A stretch of 64,000 nt of DNA from JAKAGZ01 sp963783855 (GTDB lineage Bacteria; Bacteroidota; Ignavibacteria; Ignavibacteriales; Ignavibacteriaceae): positions 1 to 64,000 of the forward strand of contig CAWAPE010000002.1 of assembly GCA_963783855.1 (NCBI GenBank), in the 5' to 3' direction. The notes beneath the pieces were generated by a model, which ran no database searches, was not told the origin of the DNA, and saw nothing but the letters and a program-made list of their open reading frames with translations. Below are positions 27,411 to 37,566 of the stretch, in pieces (position 1 is the stretch's first letter; each line of letters begins with the position of its first letter). The position numbers and the translations under genes were made by a program.

Positions 27411-28049
27411 TTAGTCATCGTCGCAACATTTAAAATCACTTTTATGTGCTTTCTCAAATGATTCTCTCCCTTCTTTAAATGTCAGATATGCTATTGCAAG
27501 AGAACCAATTGTGTCAATATATTGAAGATGAAATAATTCGTATGAAATGCTTGCTGCCAGAAGAATAACAGAGAGCTGGAGACACGCTTTTGTGCATTTA
27601 GCGTCAGAAATTACAGCTTCTGAGCCCATTTTGTTACCTACCTTCAGCTTGGCATTCATTAAAAAATACATTGTTAAAATTGAAATTATTGAGATTATTA
27701 TACCAGCAAATGTGGTGTGAGGTTTCACATTCTGCACAATATTTATTACAGACCCTGCAATCAACCCCACAGTAAGCAAATAAAATCCGGTACCGGTAAT
27801 TTTCAATGCAGTCTTTTCAAAATTATCCTTAATTATATTTTCTGATTTTCTCATACGAATTATCATATGAGCAATTCCAATTCCTGAAATGACTTCAACA
27901 AAGCTATCAACACCAAAACCGAAAAGTGTTAAAGTTTCATCCTGCATCCCAAAGTAAATGGAAATTCCGCCTTCAATTAAATTATATACAATAGTAATAA
28001 TGCTGAGCAGGAATGCGGTTTTTAATAATTGTTCTTTATTTTCAGACAT
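27411..28049 (-). CDS. cation efflux (CDF-like) membrane protein
   Basis: 212 residues with about six membrane helices. Helix 2 FGFGVDSFVEVISG and helix 5 SISYELFHLQYIDTIGSL carry the Asp/Glu/His pattern of cation diffusion facilitators, and the tail ends FKCCDDD, a likely metal-binding sequence. There is no cytoplasmic ferredoxin-like CDF domain, so it belongs to the short group of predicted Co/Zn/Cd carriers. It overlaps the SSS symporter by 8 bp. Confidence 0.75.
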   Translation of the reverse strand: MSENKEQLLKTAFLLSIITIVYNLIEGGISIYFGMQDETLTLFGFGVDSFVEVISGIGIAHMIIRMRKSENIIKDNFEKTALKITGTGFYLLTVGLIAGSVINIVQNVKPHTTFAGIIISIISILTMYFLMNAKLKVGNKMGSEAVISDAKCTKACLQLSVILLAASISYELFHLQYIDTIGSLAIAYLTFKEGRESFEKAHKSDFKCCDDD

Positions 28050-29502
28050 TCGATTTTCTCTTAATATTCTTTCTGGTAAAATAATTCATCAGGCTGCCGG
28101 ATATGAGAGTAGCAATCACACCAATCAGAGTAAACCACGTCCACGCAACTAATTTTAGTGAAATTACAAATATCATAACTAAAATTCCCACAGTAAAACC
28201 GGTAAGCGCATCCTTTTCTTTTGTCTTTTTATTAATCACTCCGAGCAAAAATGTACCCAGAAGTCCGCCATAGGTAAAAGATGCTATACTAAGTGCAAGT
28301 TCAACAACTGCCCGTGTTGTGTTCATAAAAAAGAGTGCTGAACATATTAATAAAACTGCCCATATAATTGTAAATATCCTGGATATCTTTAGTTTCTTTT
28401 CTTCATTGATATCAGCACCAAAATATGGGATGTAAAGATCATGTACTGTTGAAGAAGAAAGAGAGCTCATTGAACCTGCGAGCGTTGACATTGCGGCCGC
28501 AAAAAGTCCGGCAATGATAATTCCCGTCACTCCCGGCGGTAGAACATTAATAATAAACATCGGAAATATTTCATCAGATTTAACGCTCATTGTACCATAA
28601 TAAGCATAAAGCATTACTCCAAGTACAAGGAAAATTGCGAACTGAATGATTATAATTATTCCACTTCCTATGATGGCCTTCTGGCTGTCCTTCAGACTCT
28701 TTGTAGAAAGTAATCTCTGCACTATCAGTTGATCCGTACCGTGAGATGCCATTGAGAGAAAAGCCCCGCCCAGAAGTCCGCCAATAAGCGTATATGGCTG
28801 GCTGAAGAATCCTTTGAGTCCGCTATTGAACCCTAAATTAATAATGCTGAACTTATTATCACCCGAAGCTGCCTGGACAACAGAACCCCAGCCGCCGGGT
28901 AATAGGTTTAGTAAAAATATTCCTGCAAGAATTGCCCCACCCAGATAAATAAACATTTGAATAACATCCACCCAGATAATTCCTTTCATCCCCCCGGTAT
29001 AGGTATAGATGAGAGCAACCGCTGCAATAATAAGAATTGCCAAAGGATAACTAATATCCAGCATTAATTTAAGAGGAATTGCAGTTGCAAAAAGCCTTAC
29101 TCCGTCGGCGGCAGTGCGGGTAAATAAGAAGACAATGGAAGCGTATGATCTTGTCTTCCCGCCAAAACGGTTCTCAAGAAAAGTGTAGGCAGTTTTTAGA
29201 TTTCCTTCATCATATGCGGGAAGAAAAAGATAAGCGACAATAATTCTTCCTATAAGGTACCCGATAGTTACCTGAAGGAAATTCAAATTTGCAATGTAAG
29301 CCAATCCGGGGATGGATATAAAAGTAAGGGTACTTGTTTCGGCAGCAACAATTGAAAAACACACTGCCCACCATGGAACTGATCTGGATCCGGCAAAATA
29401 GTCTTTAACAGTTTTTTGTTTCCCCCCGGAAACAATTCCGAATACTGCGACACCGATTAAATAAAGAATTATTATTATATAATCGAGCGTTCTTCCTTCC
29501 AA
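28042..29502 (-). CDS. sodium:solute symporter (SSS family)
   Basis: 486 residues, about 13 membrane helices. The sodium-site helix WWAVCFSIVAAETSTLTFISIPG and the central GMKGIIWVDVIQMFIYLGG signature fit SSS transporters of the iodide/glucose type branch. Substrate unknown. Translationally coupled to the downstream CDF-like gene, 8 bp after the STAS gene. Confidence 0.9.
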   Translation of the reverse strand: MEGRTLDYIIIILYLIGVAVFGIVSGGKQKTVKDYFAGSRSVPWWAVCFSIVAAETSTLTFISIPGLAYIANLNFLQVTIGYLIGRIIVAYLFLPAYDEGNLKTAYTFLENRFGGKTRSYASIVFLFTRTAADGVRLFATAIPLKLMLDISYPLAILIIAAVALIYTYTGGMKGIIWVDVIQMFIYLGGAILAGIFLLNLLPGGWGSVVQAASGDNKFSIINLGFNSGLKGFFSQPYTLIGGLLGGAFLSMASHGTDQLIVQRLLSTKSLKDSQKAIIGSGIIIIIQFAIFLVLGVMLYAYYGTMSVKSDEIFPMFIINVLPPGVTGIIIAGLFAAAMSTLAGSMSSLSSSTVHDLYIPYFGADINEEKKLKISRIFTIIWAVLLICSALFFMNTTRAVVELALSIASFTYGGLLGTFLLGVINKKTKEKDALTGFTVGILVMIFVISLKLVAWTWFTLIGVIATLISGSLMNYFTRKNIKRKSNV

Positions 29503-29510
29503 ATGATTTC

Positions 29511-29858
29511 CTATTCTTTATCTAATTCTGCGAACGCTTCATCGACAGTTTTACAGACGGGCAGGACTCTTTCGAGTTGTGTTATCTTTATAAGTGAGTA
29601 AACCTTTTCGGACGGTGCAGCAATTCTAAGGCTTCCACCGGTTGTGTTTAATATTCGGTTGGCAACAAGCAGTGAGCTTAAGCCAGAACTATCGCAGGAT
29701 TCGACCTCACTCAAATCCACGATTAATTTTGCGGCTCCTTCAACTTTAAGTAAAAGTGTAAATTCACCCTTTACTAACCCTGAGATATTAGTATCAAGTC
29801 TTTTTTCATTCAATTTGAAAATGGTAATGTCGTTAACTTTTTTAATTTCAAAATTCAT
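29511..29858 (-). CDS. STAS domain anti-sigma-factor antagonist
   Basis: 115 residues forming one STAS domain. The phosphorylatable serine sits in the loop SCDSSGLSSLLVANR (family: D-S-S-G). The KLIVDLSEVE strand precedes it. Such proteins bind an anti-sigma kinase when unphosphorylated. No RsbW-type kinase is encoded in the window; the putative anti-sigma protein at 48624 is of another class. Confidence 0.9.
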   Translation of the reverse strand: MNFEIKKVNDITIFKLNEKRLDTNISGLVKGEFTLLLKVEGAAKLIVDLSEVESCDSSGLSSLLVANRILNTTGGSLRIAAPSEKVYSLIKITQLERVLPVCKTVDEAFAELDKE

Positions 29859-29867
29859 ACTTTTTCC

Positions 29868-30398
29868 CTAAAACATTTGAAGACAATTTAAGAAATTTTT
29901 ATATGAAATCTCCGAATTATCTTCCTTATCTGTTATTTGAATGTTGTAAAATTTGTCCGAATCCTTTTTACGGAAACTGATTCTCAGCGGTGATTTCACC
30001 AGGTTTGCCGAAAAACTGCAAAACAGGTTGTACTTTCTGTTCAAATCTATAACTGCATTAAATTCTTTCTTTTCAAGCTCCCCGGCCACTCTTTTTGATG
30101 GCAAACCAAGCTTTGTTCGGTCTATCAGCCCGTACTCAATTGTTGCCGGCCTGAATTTTTGGTTTATCAGGCTTCTTCTGAAATCGTAACTGAATATTGT
30201 AATGTTCTTTCCTTTTTCATTCAAATATTTCAGCACTTCCATACTTTTTTGAAAATCTTTTTCTTCCTCTGGCATTATCACGAGAAATGTAAAAGTTTTG
30301 TTTAAGAAATTTGAAAATGATCGTCCGGAAGAATTATTGTTCTTCAATCTTTTATCAATAATAAAATATGCTATTTTTTCTTTTATATAATTAATCAT
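29868..30398 (-). CDS. conserved hypothetical protein (DUF6913-like?)
   Basis: 176 residues, cytoplasmic, no cofactor motif. The alternation of strand and helix (TFLVIMPEEEKDF, NITIFSYDF, FNAVIDLNRKYNLFCSFSANLVKSPLRI) resembles a short Rossmann-like half of glycosyltransferase family 9, as in the Bacteroidota DUF6913 group. I make this comparison from memory and rate it weak. It sits 9 bp before the STAS gene and 1 bp after ligA, in the same run. Confidence 0.55.
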   Translation of the reverse strand: MINYIKEKIAYFIIDKRLKNNNSSGRSFSNFLNKTFTFLVIMPEEEKDFQKSMEVLKYLNEKGKNITIFSYDFRRSLINQKFRPATIEYGLIDRTKLGLPSKRVAGELEKKEFNAVIDLNRKYNLFCSFSANLVKSPLRISFRKKDSDKFYNIQITDKEDNSEISYKNFLNCLQMF

Positions 30399-32420
30399 TT
30401 AAATTTCTTTTAGCTTTTCAATAAATTCATTATCTCTGAGTATCTTTACACCCAGTTTTTCTGCCTTTGTTAATTTTGAGCCGGCATTTTCACCGCATAC
30501 CAGGTAATCCGTATTTTTGCTAACACTGGAAGTAACTTTTCCGCCCAATTCAGAAATTTTTTCTCCCGCTTGTTCCCTCGAAAATTTAGAAAGTGTACCA
30601 GTGATTACGAAAGTTTTATCCTTAAAGAAATTTTCTTTCACTTCCTTCTTTTCTGATTCGAAAATAAGTCCATGTTTCTTTAGCTTCTCAATAATCTTTA
30701 CATTTTTTTTGTTTGAGAAGAATTCTCTCACACTCGTACTTATGCTTGGACCAATTTCGTGTACAGCTGAGATACTATCTTCTGAAGCTTCCATCAATTT
30801 AACAATAGATCCGAAATAATCCGCAAGTTTTTTTGCAGCTCCGGCACCAACATATCGAATGCCGATAGCAAACAACACTTTGTTAAAGGGTTGAGCTTTG
30901 CTTTCTTCAATCGATTTAAGAAGATTATCAACACTTTTTTCTCCCAGCCTTTCTATTGCTATAAGGCCTTCTCTTTTATCTTGCAGGTCGTAAATATCAT
31001 CGTATGAGCTCAGGAAGCCCTTATCAACAAACAAATCTATTAGCGCTTCGCCCAGCCCCTCTATATCCATTGCTCCGCGTGAGGCAAAATGTTCAAGTCT
31101 CCCTTTTATCTGTGCCGGACATTCGGTGTTCTGACAATAATATGCAACTTCTCCTTCGGGCTTAAATAAATGCGATTTGCAAACCGGACATTTTTCCGGA
31201 GGCTTTGTTTGTTTAACATTTTTTCCTCTTTCCAATGTCACAACAGAAACAACCTTCGGAATTACATCTCCGCCTTTTTCTATTACAACCTTGTCTCCTT
31301 CACGAATATCTTTTCTTGTTATCTCATCAAAATTGTGAAGTGTTGCCCGGCTTATAGTTGAACCCGCCAGAAAAACAGGATCAAGCTCAGCAACAGGGGT
31401 AACCGCACCAGTTCTGCCAACCTGCCAGGTAATTTTATTAACATTGGTAAATGCCTGTTTCGCCTTAAATTTATATGCCACTGCCCAGCGTGGAGATTTG
31501 GCAATACTTCCAAGAATGTTTTGCTGTCTGACAGAATTAACTTTTATCACTGCCCCATCTATTTCATAAGCCAATGAGCCTCTTCTTTCTTCGAATTTTT
31601 TACATTCTTCCAGTGCTTCATTTATATTCCCGCAAAGTTTATGTTCAGGATTTACGTTGAAGCCAAGCTTACTTAATATTTCAAGATTTTCATACTGTGA
31701 TTTAAATTCAACTTCTTTACTGAGAAGGCTATAGAGAAAAACATTCAAAGGCCGTTTTGCAACTATTTGCGGATCCTGCAATTTTAGTGTCCCGGCTGTT
31801 GAATTCCTGGGGTTTGCAAATAGCTTATCCCCGTTCTTTTCTCTTTGCTTATTTAAGTTAATAAAATCTTCCAGCTTCATAAAAATCTCGCCGCGGACTT
31901 CAATGTTGCTCAATTTGTAAGGAATTGATTTTGTTTTTTTCAGCTTAAGCGGAACTGATCTTATCGTTTTTACATTAACTGTTATTTCCTCTCCTGTTGT
32001 TCCGTCTCCGCGCGTGGCGGCTGTTTTCAGATAGCCGTCAATATAATTTAAATTTACAGAAGCACCATCAATTTTCATTTCAACAACGTACTCAACTTTT
32101 TCACCTTCCGGGAGCGCTTCTCTAACCCTTCTGTCAAAATCGAAAAGTTCTTCTTCGTTATAGGTGTTTGCCAGGCTAAGCATCGGCACCTGGTGCTGAA
32201 CAGGTTTAAAGTCTTTTGTAAGATCTTTTCCTACTCTTTGTGTAGGTGAATCAGGCGTTATAAGACCGGGATTTTCTCCTTCAAGTCTTTCCAGTTCTTT
32301 TACCAGTAAATCAAATTCCTGATCACTAATGGTAGGTTCAGCAAGAACATAATACTTGTGATCATGTTCTCTTATCTGCTCTCTCAATTCTTCTATTCTT
32401 TTTTTTGCTGATGCGGACAT
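30399..32420 (-). CDS. ligA: NAD-dependent DNA ligase LigA
   Basis: 673 residues with all LigA parts: N-terminal Ia domain (HKYYVLAEPTISD), adenylation lysine Lys116 in KIDG, OB fold, zinc finger with four Cys (CPVCKSH and YYCQNTECP), helix-hairpin-helix region (GLGEALIDLF) and a C-terminal BRCT domain (about 595-673). It seals nicks during replication and repair. Confidence 0.98.
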   Translation of the reverse strand: MSASAKKRIEELREQIREHDHKYYVLAEPTISDQEFDLLVKELERLEGENPGLITPDSPTQRVGKDLTKDFKPVQHQVPMLSLANTYNEEELFDFDRRVREALPEGEKVEYVVEMKIDGASVNLNYIDGYLKTAATRGDGTTGEEITVNVKTIRSVPLKLKKTKSIPYKLSNIEVRGEIFMKLEDFINLNKQREKNGDKLFANPRNSTAGTLKLQDPQIVAKRPLNVFLYSLLSKEVEFKSQYENLEILSKLGFNVNPEHKLCGNINEALEECKKFEERRGSLAYEIDGAVIKVNSVRQQNILGSIAKSPRWAVAYKFKAKQAFTNVNKITWQVGRTGAVTPVAELDPVFLAGSTISRATLHNFDEITRKDIREGDKVVIEKGGDVIPKVVSVVTLERGKNVKQTKPPEKCPVCKSHLFKPEGEVAYYCQNTECPAQIKGRLEHFASRGAMDIEGLGEALIDLFVDKGFLSSYDDIYDLQDKREGLIAIERLGEKSVDNLLKSIEESKAQPFNKVLFAIGIRYVGAGAAKKLADYFGSIVKLMEASEDSISAVHEIGPSISTSVREFFSNKKNVKIIEKLKKHGLIFESEKKEVKENFFKDKTFVITGTLSKFSREQAGEKISELGGKVTSSVSKNTDYLVCGENAGSKLTKAEKLGVKILRDNEFIEKLKEI

Positions 32421-32430
32421 TTATTTAAGA

Positions 32431-33327
32431 CTAAAATGTTGGGGGGGTATCAATGTATTTCAGACCGTTCTTATCAATTAAAACGTATCGGACTTCATTT
32501 TTTTTACCGGTAAAATTTAATTCCTTGTCATCCAGTTTTAATTTTGTTGCGCCGGCATTTCCTACTATCATGCTTACATTAACCGCAGCCTTTAATGATT
32601 TCTTACTATTCGGGTAAAGCTTAAATTCCTGAACTTCCCTGCCGTCTATCTTCAATCTTATCCAGGTTGTATCACTTGCATATATGTTCAGCCTCAGGCT
32701 ATCGGAAGGCGCCACTGTAGTTGCTTCATCTAACTGCTGTGTTTTAGTATCAGGAACATATCTCTGCTGATTTTCTTTTCTAACTTCATCATAAGGTTTT
32801 TCTGCAACAATTATATCGGATTCCGGCATTATAAAGAAGAAATAGACAACTACTAATATAATTACCAATGCACCGCCGATAACTCCTGCCAAAATTGCTT
32901 TATCAGATTTAATTCTTTCCAAAAAAGAGACCTCCTCAGCACCGGATTTTTTCTCCGTACTTTCCTGGAACGATTTTACAGGCTGTTGAATTTTAGGAGC
33001 TTCAGCTTTCTTATCATTTACAGGCTTTTCGGAAACTGCTTCTTTTTTAATTTCTTCCGGTTTTTCGGGTTCCATTTCTTCTTTTGGAGTTTTCCCGGTT
33101 TTGGCGGCCTCATACTTTTTTATTGTTACCTGTTCATCCAGGCCTACGATTTTAGCAAACTGCTTAATAAAAGCTTTTACATAAAGTTCAGGCAAAAAAC
33201 TAAAATCACCCCGATCAATTGCCTCAATATATTTTAAATCGATACGTGATTTCTGCGCAATTTGTTGAAGAGTAATTTTGTTTTTTTCCCTGGCTTCTCT
33301 TAATTCTTCCGCAAATTTTTCCAACAT
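32431..33327 (-). CDS. RodZ-like helix-turn-helix membrane protein
   Basis: 298 residues: an XRE-type helix-turn-helix (1-70, ITLQQIAQKSRIDLKYIEAIDRGD), a Pro/Glu/Lys-rich linker (75-140), one membrane helix (144-167) and a periplasmic domain with beta strands matching the DUF4115 type C-terminus (VTSMIVGNAG, KLKLDDKELNFTG). RodZ links MreB to the membrane; MreB genes are not in the window. Eleven bp before ligA, after rsmB. Confidence 0.88.
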   Translation of the reverse strand: MLEKFAEELREAREKNKITLQQIAQKSRIDLKYIEAIDRGDFSFLPELYVKAFIKQFAKIVGLDEQVTIKKYEAAKTGKTPKEEMEPEKPEEIKKEAVSEKPVNDKKAEAPKIQQPVKSFQESTEKKSGAEEVSFLERIKSDKAILAGVIGGALVIILVVVYFFFIMPESDIIVAEKPYDEVRKENQQRYVPDTKTQQLDEATTVAPSDSLRLNIYASDTTWIRLKIDGREVQEFKLYPNSKKSLKAAVNVSMIVGNAGATKLKLDDKELNFTGKKNEVRYVLIDKNGLKYIDTPPTF

Positions 33328-33385
33328 AATAACTTAAATCCCTGGTTTCTAATTATTGAAAACCAACTAATATTAATTTCAAAGA

Positions 33386-34756
33386 TTATTCAATTCTAAC
33401 TAATTTTGCAGCGAACGCTCCATCCATCCCGTGAACCTGCGGCAGTGTTTGTATACAACCGTGTTCATCAACCAGTTCCTTTGGAAATTCTTCTGCTGCA
33501 CTTTTAAGTACAAAATTAGGATGGGACTTTAAGAATTTATCCACAACTTCAAAATTTTCTTCCGGCTCAATTGAACAGGTACTGTAAACAACAACACCGT
33601 CCTTTTTAACAAGAGTGGCAGCCTTGCATAAAAGTTTGTGTTGAATTTCATTCATATTTCTGATATCAAGCAGGTCCCGTTTCCATTTAATATCCGGTTT
33701 CTTGGAAAGAGTTCCGGTGCCTGAGCAAGGTACGTCCGCAAGAACACGGTCAAAAAGTTCGCCTTCATAATTCAGCGCATCAGTTTCAATTGTCTTAACA
33801 GATTTAATCCCCAGTCTTTCGATATTTTTATTAAAGATTTTCAGCCTGCTTTCAAACCTGTCTATTGCAACTATTTCTCCCTCGTCATGCATAAGCCCAG
33901 CCAGATAAGCAGTTTTACCGCCCGGCGCAGCACAAAGGTCGATCACCCTCATTTTAGGAGTTACACCGAGCAAACGGCACGCTAGTCCGGCACTCTCATC
34001 CTGTATGTTAAAATAACCCTGAACAAAATACTCCCACGCCGTAATATTGGTTAAGTTTTGCAGCTGGAAAAATTCCTGCAAATATTTCCCGTGATTGTAT
34101 TTAAGGTTCACCGAATCCAGAAGTTTTTTAAACTCTTCCGGGGTTGTTTTTAGCGCATTGATCTTTAAAGTAAGAAACGGTTTTTCATTATTTGCTGCCA
34201 GAAGTTTTTCTGTACCTTCGCGCCCAAATCTTTTTATATATCTTTTTACCATCCAGAGAGGATGAGAATAATATGCGGTAATATATCCCGGCAGATCGGA
34301 TTCCGGATCGGGATAACGAATACCGTTTTTGTTCCTGATTATATTTCTTAAAACTGCATTAGTCAGATCAGCTGGTTTTTGTCCCTGAAGTTTTTTAACA
34401 AATTCCACAGCTTCATTAACAGCAGCGTAATCAGGAACACGATCTAAAAATAAAATCTGGTAAAGCGCCACACGCAGCCCGTTTTTCAAATTAGGGATTG
34501 CTTTGGAAAACTGCCCTTTGTAAAACCCGTTAAGCACCCAGTCGAGCCGGCCGCCCCAGCGTACAACACCGTGAACAATTTCATACAACAAAGCTTTATC
34601 TGCACCGCTTAATTCTGAATTTTTCAATTGGTTATCAAGCAGCTTTTCAAGATAAGCATCGGTACGTTCTACTTTATTTAAAATACTTACGGCCATGCCG
34701 CGTACACCTTCGTAAAGATCTTTTACTTTATGTTCTTCAAATTGAACTGGTTCCAC
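33386..34756 (-). CDS. rsmB: 16S rRNA m5C967 methyltransferase RsmB
   Basis: 456 residues: a NusB-like RNA-binding domain (about 15-160) and a C-terminal Rossmann methyltransferase. Motif I is DLCAAPGGKT; the two catalytic-loop cysteines are in DVPCSGTGTL and YSTCSIEPEEN. KPDIKWKR is an RsmB signature. The gene overlaps the upstream GlmU-family gene by one base. Confidence 0.93.
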   Translation of the reverse strand: MEPVQFEEHKVKDLYEGVRGMAVSILNKVERTDAYLEKLLDNQLKNSELSGADKALLYEIVHGVVRWGGRLDWVLNGFYKGQFSKAIPNLKNGLRVALYQILFLDRVPDYAAVNEAVEFVKKLQGQKPADLTNAVLRNIIRNKNGIRYPDPESDLPGYITAYYSHPLWMVKRYIKRFGREGTEKLLAANNEKPFLTLKINALKTTPEEFKKLLDSVNLKYNHGKYLQEFFQLQNLTNITAWEYFVQGYFNIQDESAGLACRLLGVTPKMRVIDLCAAPGGKTAYLAGLMHDEGEIVAIDRFESRLKIFNKNIERLGIKSVKTIETDALNYEGELFDRVLADVPCSGTGTLSKKPDIKWKRDLLDIRNMNEIQHKLLCKAATLVKKDGVVVYSTCSIEPEENFEVVDKFLKSHPNFVLKSAAEEFPKELVDEHGCIQTLPQVHGMDGAFAAKLVRIE

Positions 34757-36021
34757 TATTTAATACCTTTATCCTTTCTTTCATTTTTTGTCAAATCAAA
34801 AATTGCTCTGAATAATTCCGCATCCGTTTCAGTAAATTCTTTATCTCTTCTTTTAAAAACTATTTTAGCTGTTTCGATACTCTTTTCAACTTTATAAGCT
34901 GAAAATTTATCTCCTCCTCCCCAGCTGAAAGAAGGAATATGTTTTGCCGGAAATCCTGCCCTGAAAACATTGCAGGAAAATCCCGCATTTGTTCCTGTAT
35001 TAAACATCGAATTAATCGCAGACTTTGAATGATCACCCATAATTAAGCCGAGAAACTGTGAACCGCTATCTATTTCCCTTCCGTTAACATTCATTTTAAC
35101 CGTACTGTAATTATTTTTCAAGTCGCTGTTGTTGGTATCGGCTCCAAGGTTTACCCAGCTTCCCAGGTAAGCATGGCCGATAAATCCCGCGTGTTGTTTG
35201 TTACTGTAAGGCATCATAATCATATCTTCAACTTCCCCGCCAACTTTGCAGACTTTACCAATACTTACATTTTCATAAATTGTAGCACCGCTTTTTATTT
35301 TCGAATTTTCGCCAATATAAACAGGACCTTCAATAACTGCATTTGGAAATATGAAAACATTTTTATCGATATAAACCGGGCCTTTCGAAGCGTCAATCAC
35401 GCAGCCGGGTTTTATTTCAACTCCGTCACCTATGTAAATATTTTTTTTATTTACAAAGTGAACTCCATCATGAATTTTCTTTTTCGGCTTCTTTTTAACA
35501 TTTTTATTCTTAGCAGTAAGATATTTAAAATCTTTTGCTATTTCTTCGCCATTACTATTAATCAGATCCCAGGCATAATTTACAAGCTCTGTCTCGATAT
35601 TTTCAAACGGGAGTCCGAAAAAACTATCTTTACTTATTGCATCTGGCAGGTTTTCTTTCAGTTTTTTTAAATTTCCGCCCGACACTTTGGCAGCAACTAC
35701 AGTATCGCCATACAAATAAACCCTGTCTTTTTTATCGCGCAGTTTAAACATTCTGCCGAGATTTTTATCACTAAGCAATCTGCCATTGATAAAAAGACAC
35801 TCGTCTCCGTCGATTTCATTTACGCAAATCTTGGGGAATTCCTGTCTTAATGTATCTGCAAGGTAAGACCTGCAGTGAAGAGAATATTTACGTCCGGGAA
35901 AATTCCTGAGAATTTTTTCCTTCAGAGTCGATATACCGCAGACAAGCTCATAAACCGGCCTTGACAGGCTCAACGGCTCAAAATTTGCGTATTTGATGTC
36001 CTCAAAAATGCAAAGCTGCAT
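34756..36021 (-). CDS. GlmU-family putative sugar nucleotidyltransferase
   Basis: 421 residues. The N-terminus (CIFEDIKYANFEPLSLSRPVYELVCG) matches the group often annotated as GlmU-family or putative sugar nucleotidyltransferase in Bacteroidota, in which the usual G-x-G-T-R-x(5,6)-P-K motif of canonical nucleotidyltransferases is missing. The C-terminal half is a left-handed beta-helix, with GHAYLGSWVNLGADTNNSDLKNNYSTVKMNV typical of the group. The substrate is not known. First gene of a run that continues through rsmB, the RodZ-like gene and ligA. Confidence 0.75.
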   Translation of the reverse strand: MQLCIFEDIKYANFEPLSLSRPVYELVCGISTLKEKILRNFPGRKYSLHCRSYLADTLRQEFPKICVNEIDGDECLFINGRLLSDKNLGRMFKLRDKKDRVYLYGDTVVAAKVSGGNLKKLKENLPDAISKDSFFGLPFENIETELVNYAWDLINSNGEEIAKDFKYLTAKNKNVKKKPKKKIHDGVHFVNKKNIYIGDGVEIKPGCVIDASKGPVYIDKNVFIFPNAVIEGPVYIGENSKIKSGATIYENVSIGKVCKVGGEVEDMIMMPYSNKQHAGFIGHAYLGSWVNLGADTNNSDLKNNYSTVKMNVNGREIDSGSQFLGLIMGDHSKSAINSMFNTGTNAGFSCNVFRAGFPAKHIPSFSWGGGDKFSAYKVEKSIETAKIVFKRRDKEFTETDAELFRAIFDLTKNERKDKGIK

Positions 36022-36176
36022 AGAATTCTCATTAATTTAATTTGATCTTAAATTTAGCATTTTTTGAGCTAATAATCTTCTGTAAATATAGAGAGTTATG
36101 GAAGAAAGGGGGGATATTATGCTGGCCCTAAGCATGATCTTGTGACCGGGAAGCCTAATGGCCTAAAATTTAGAAT

Positions 36177-36200
36177 AACACCCCGATTTATCGGGGTGTT
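36177..36200 (-). terminator. hairpin terminator downstream of the RND efflux operon
   Basis: Perfect palindrome with arms AACACCCCGAT and ATCGGGGTGTT, 53 bp after the tolC-type stop codon. On the minus strand it is followed by a TTATTCTAAATTTT stretch. The remaining intergenic DNA 36022-36253 has no gene. Confidence 0.75.
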
Positions 36201-36253
36201 AACCTTAATAAAGATGGTAAGAATAAATTATTGAAGTATCATTCCTACGGAAT

Positions 36254-37564
36254 TTACTTCACACTCTTTATTAACTGACCGCTGATTTTAAGCAGATCTG
36301 TCTCCGCAGTTTTTGCGTCGTACTGTGCAGAGACTAAGCGGCTTTTTGCGTCTAGCATATCTTTCTGAGAAGTACGGAAATCCAGCGGAGTGATTGCACC
36401 AACACGAAGTTTCTCCAGTGCAAGATCAACATTTTCCTCAGCCGATTTATAATTCTGACTTTCAAGATTTATCAGTTGAAGACTGTTAGCGTATTTAAGA
36501 TACGTATTTTTTAAATCTGCATTAACCTGCTGAAGTGACTGGTTGTAGGAATACTCACTGCTTTCAATTCCCACCTTCGCGTTTTCCATCCTTCTCCTGG
36601 TATTTAAACCATTAAACAGATTAAGAGAAACAGTTGCCCCGTAACTAAAAGCAGTTGTCTTGCTTGATATAAAAAATCCTGCACCTGATTCTGATTTTGT
36701 ATAGTTGTAACCAAGGTTCAGACTGATCTTCGGCATCAAATCAGCTCTTTCTAGTCTTAGTTGAGCTTCGGATAAATTTTTATTTTGCTTTGCTATCATC
36801 AAATCACTGTTTTTATCCATCGTAACAGATTTTAAATCGCTGAATGTCAGATTCTTATTAACAACAATTGTATCCTGAATAGTAAAATTCGAGTTTATAT
36901 CTCTGCCCAGCAACCTGTTTAATGTTGTTCTTGCCACCTGTAGAGATTGTTCCTGGTTCATCAACGCGGATTTATCAGTATTCAAATCTACGCGGGCTTT
37001 TAAAAGATCAAATTTAGATGCTGATCCAACAGACTTTTCATTTTCTACTATTTTTAATCTTTCTTCAGATATAGAAACATTTTTTTTGATAACCTGAAGC
37101 AGAAGTTCCTGTCTTGCAATATCATAATATGTAGCAAGTACATCAGAAATATTTTGTTCAACTGCCTTTTTATAACTGGTCTCACCGATCTTTTTCAATT
37201 CTTTCAATTGATCCAGTGAGGCAAACATTTTCAGCCCGTCAAAAATGGTCCAGTTTAAATTTATTCCGGCAGCATAATTTTTATTTATCGCACCGTTAAC
37301 ATTAACAGTTTGGCCGTTTGAATAATTCTGTTTTGTATCATTTGATGACCTGGTATAAGAACCCGAAGCATCAACTGTAGGCAAAAAACCTGCATTGCCA
37401 GCACTTGAATTATTCTCTGCAATATTTTTTTCATTTTTCGCAATTTTAATAGAATAATTATTCTCAAGTGCAATCTTAACAGCATCCTGAGGTGTCATGA
37501 TTTCCTGCGCAAAGAGTGAGTTTGAGAATAACAAAAGTGCAAAAACGAATAATAATTTAATCAC
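36254..37564 (-). CDS. TolC-family outer membrane efflux protein
   Basis: About 436 residues from the GTG at 37564. The signal peptide is IKLLFVFALLLFSNSLFA, cleaved before QEIM. Two outer-membrane efflux repeats follow (PQDAVKIALENNYSIKIAKNE near the start; DFRTSQKDMLDAKSRLVSAQYDA near the end) with long amphipathic helices. The frame stays open upstream to an ATG at 37711, but most of those 49 codons are a 97-bp palindromic element (37567-37663), and the peptide before the signal would be unusual; I therefore prefer 37564, though its ribosome site is weak. Third gene of an efflux operon after adaptor and RND pump. Confidence 0.85.
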   Translation of the reverse strand: MIKLLFVFALLLFSNSLFAQEIMTPQDAVKIALENNYSIKIAKNEKNIAENNSSAGNAGFLPTVDASGSYTRSSNDTKQNYSNGQTVNVNGAINKNYAAGINLNWTIFDGLKMFASLDQLKELKKIGETSYKKAVEQNISDVLATYYDIARQELLLQVIKKNVSISEERLKIVENEKSVGSASKFDLLKARVDLNTDKSALMNQEQSLQVARTTLNRLLGRDINSNFTIQDTIVVNKNLTFSDLKSVTMDKNSDLMIAKQNKNLSEAQLRLERADLMPKISLNLGYNYTKSESGAGFFISSKTTAFSYGATVSLNLFNGLNTRRRMENAKVGIESSEYSYNQSLQQVNADLKNTYLKYANSLQLINLESQNYKSAEENVDLALEKLRVGAITPLDFRTSQKDMLDAKSRLVSAQYDAKTAETDLLKISGQLIKSVK

Positions 37565-37566
37565 TC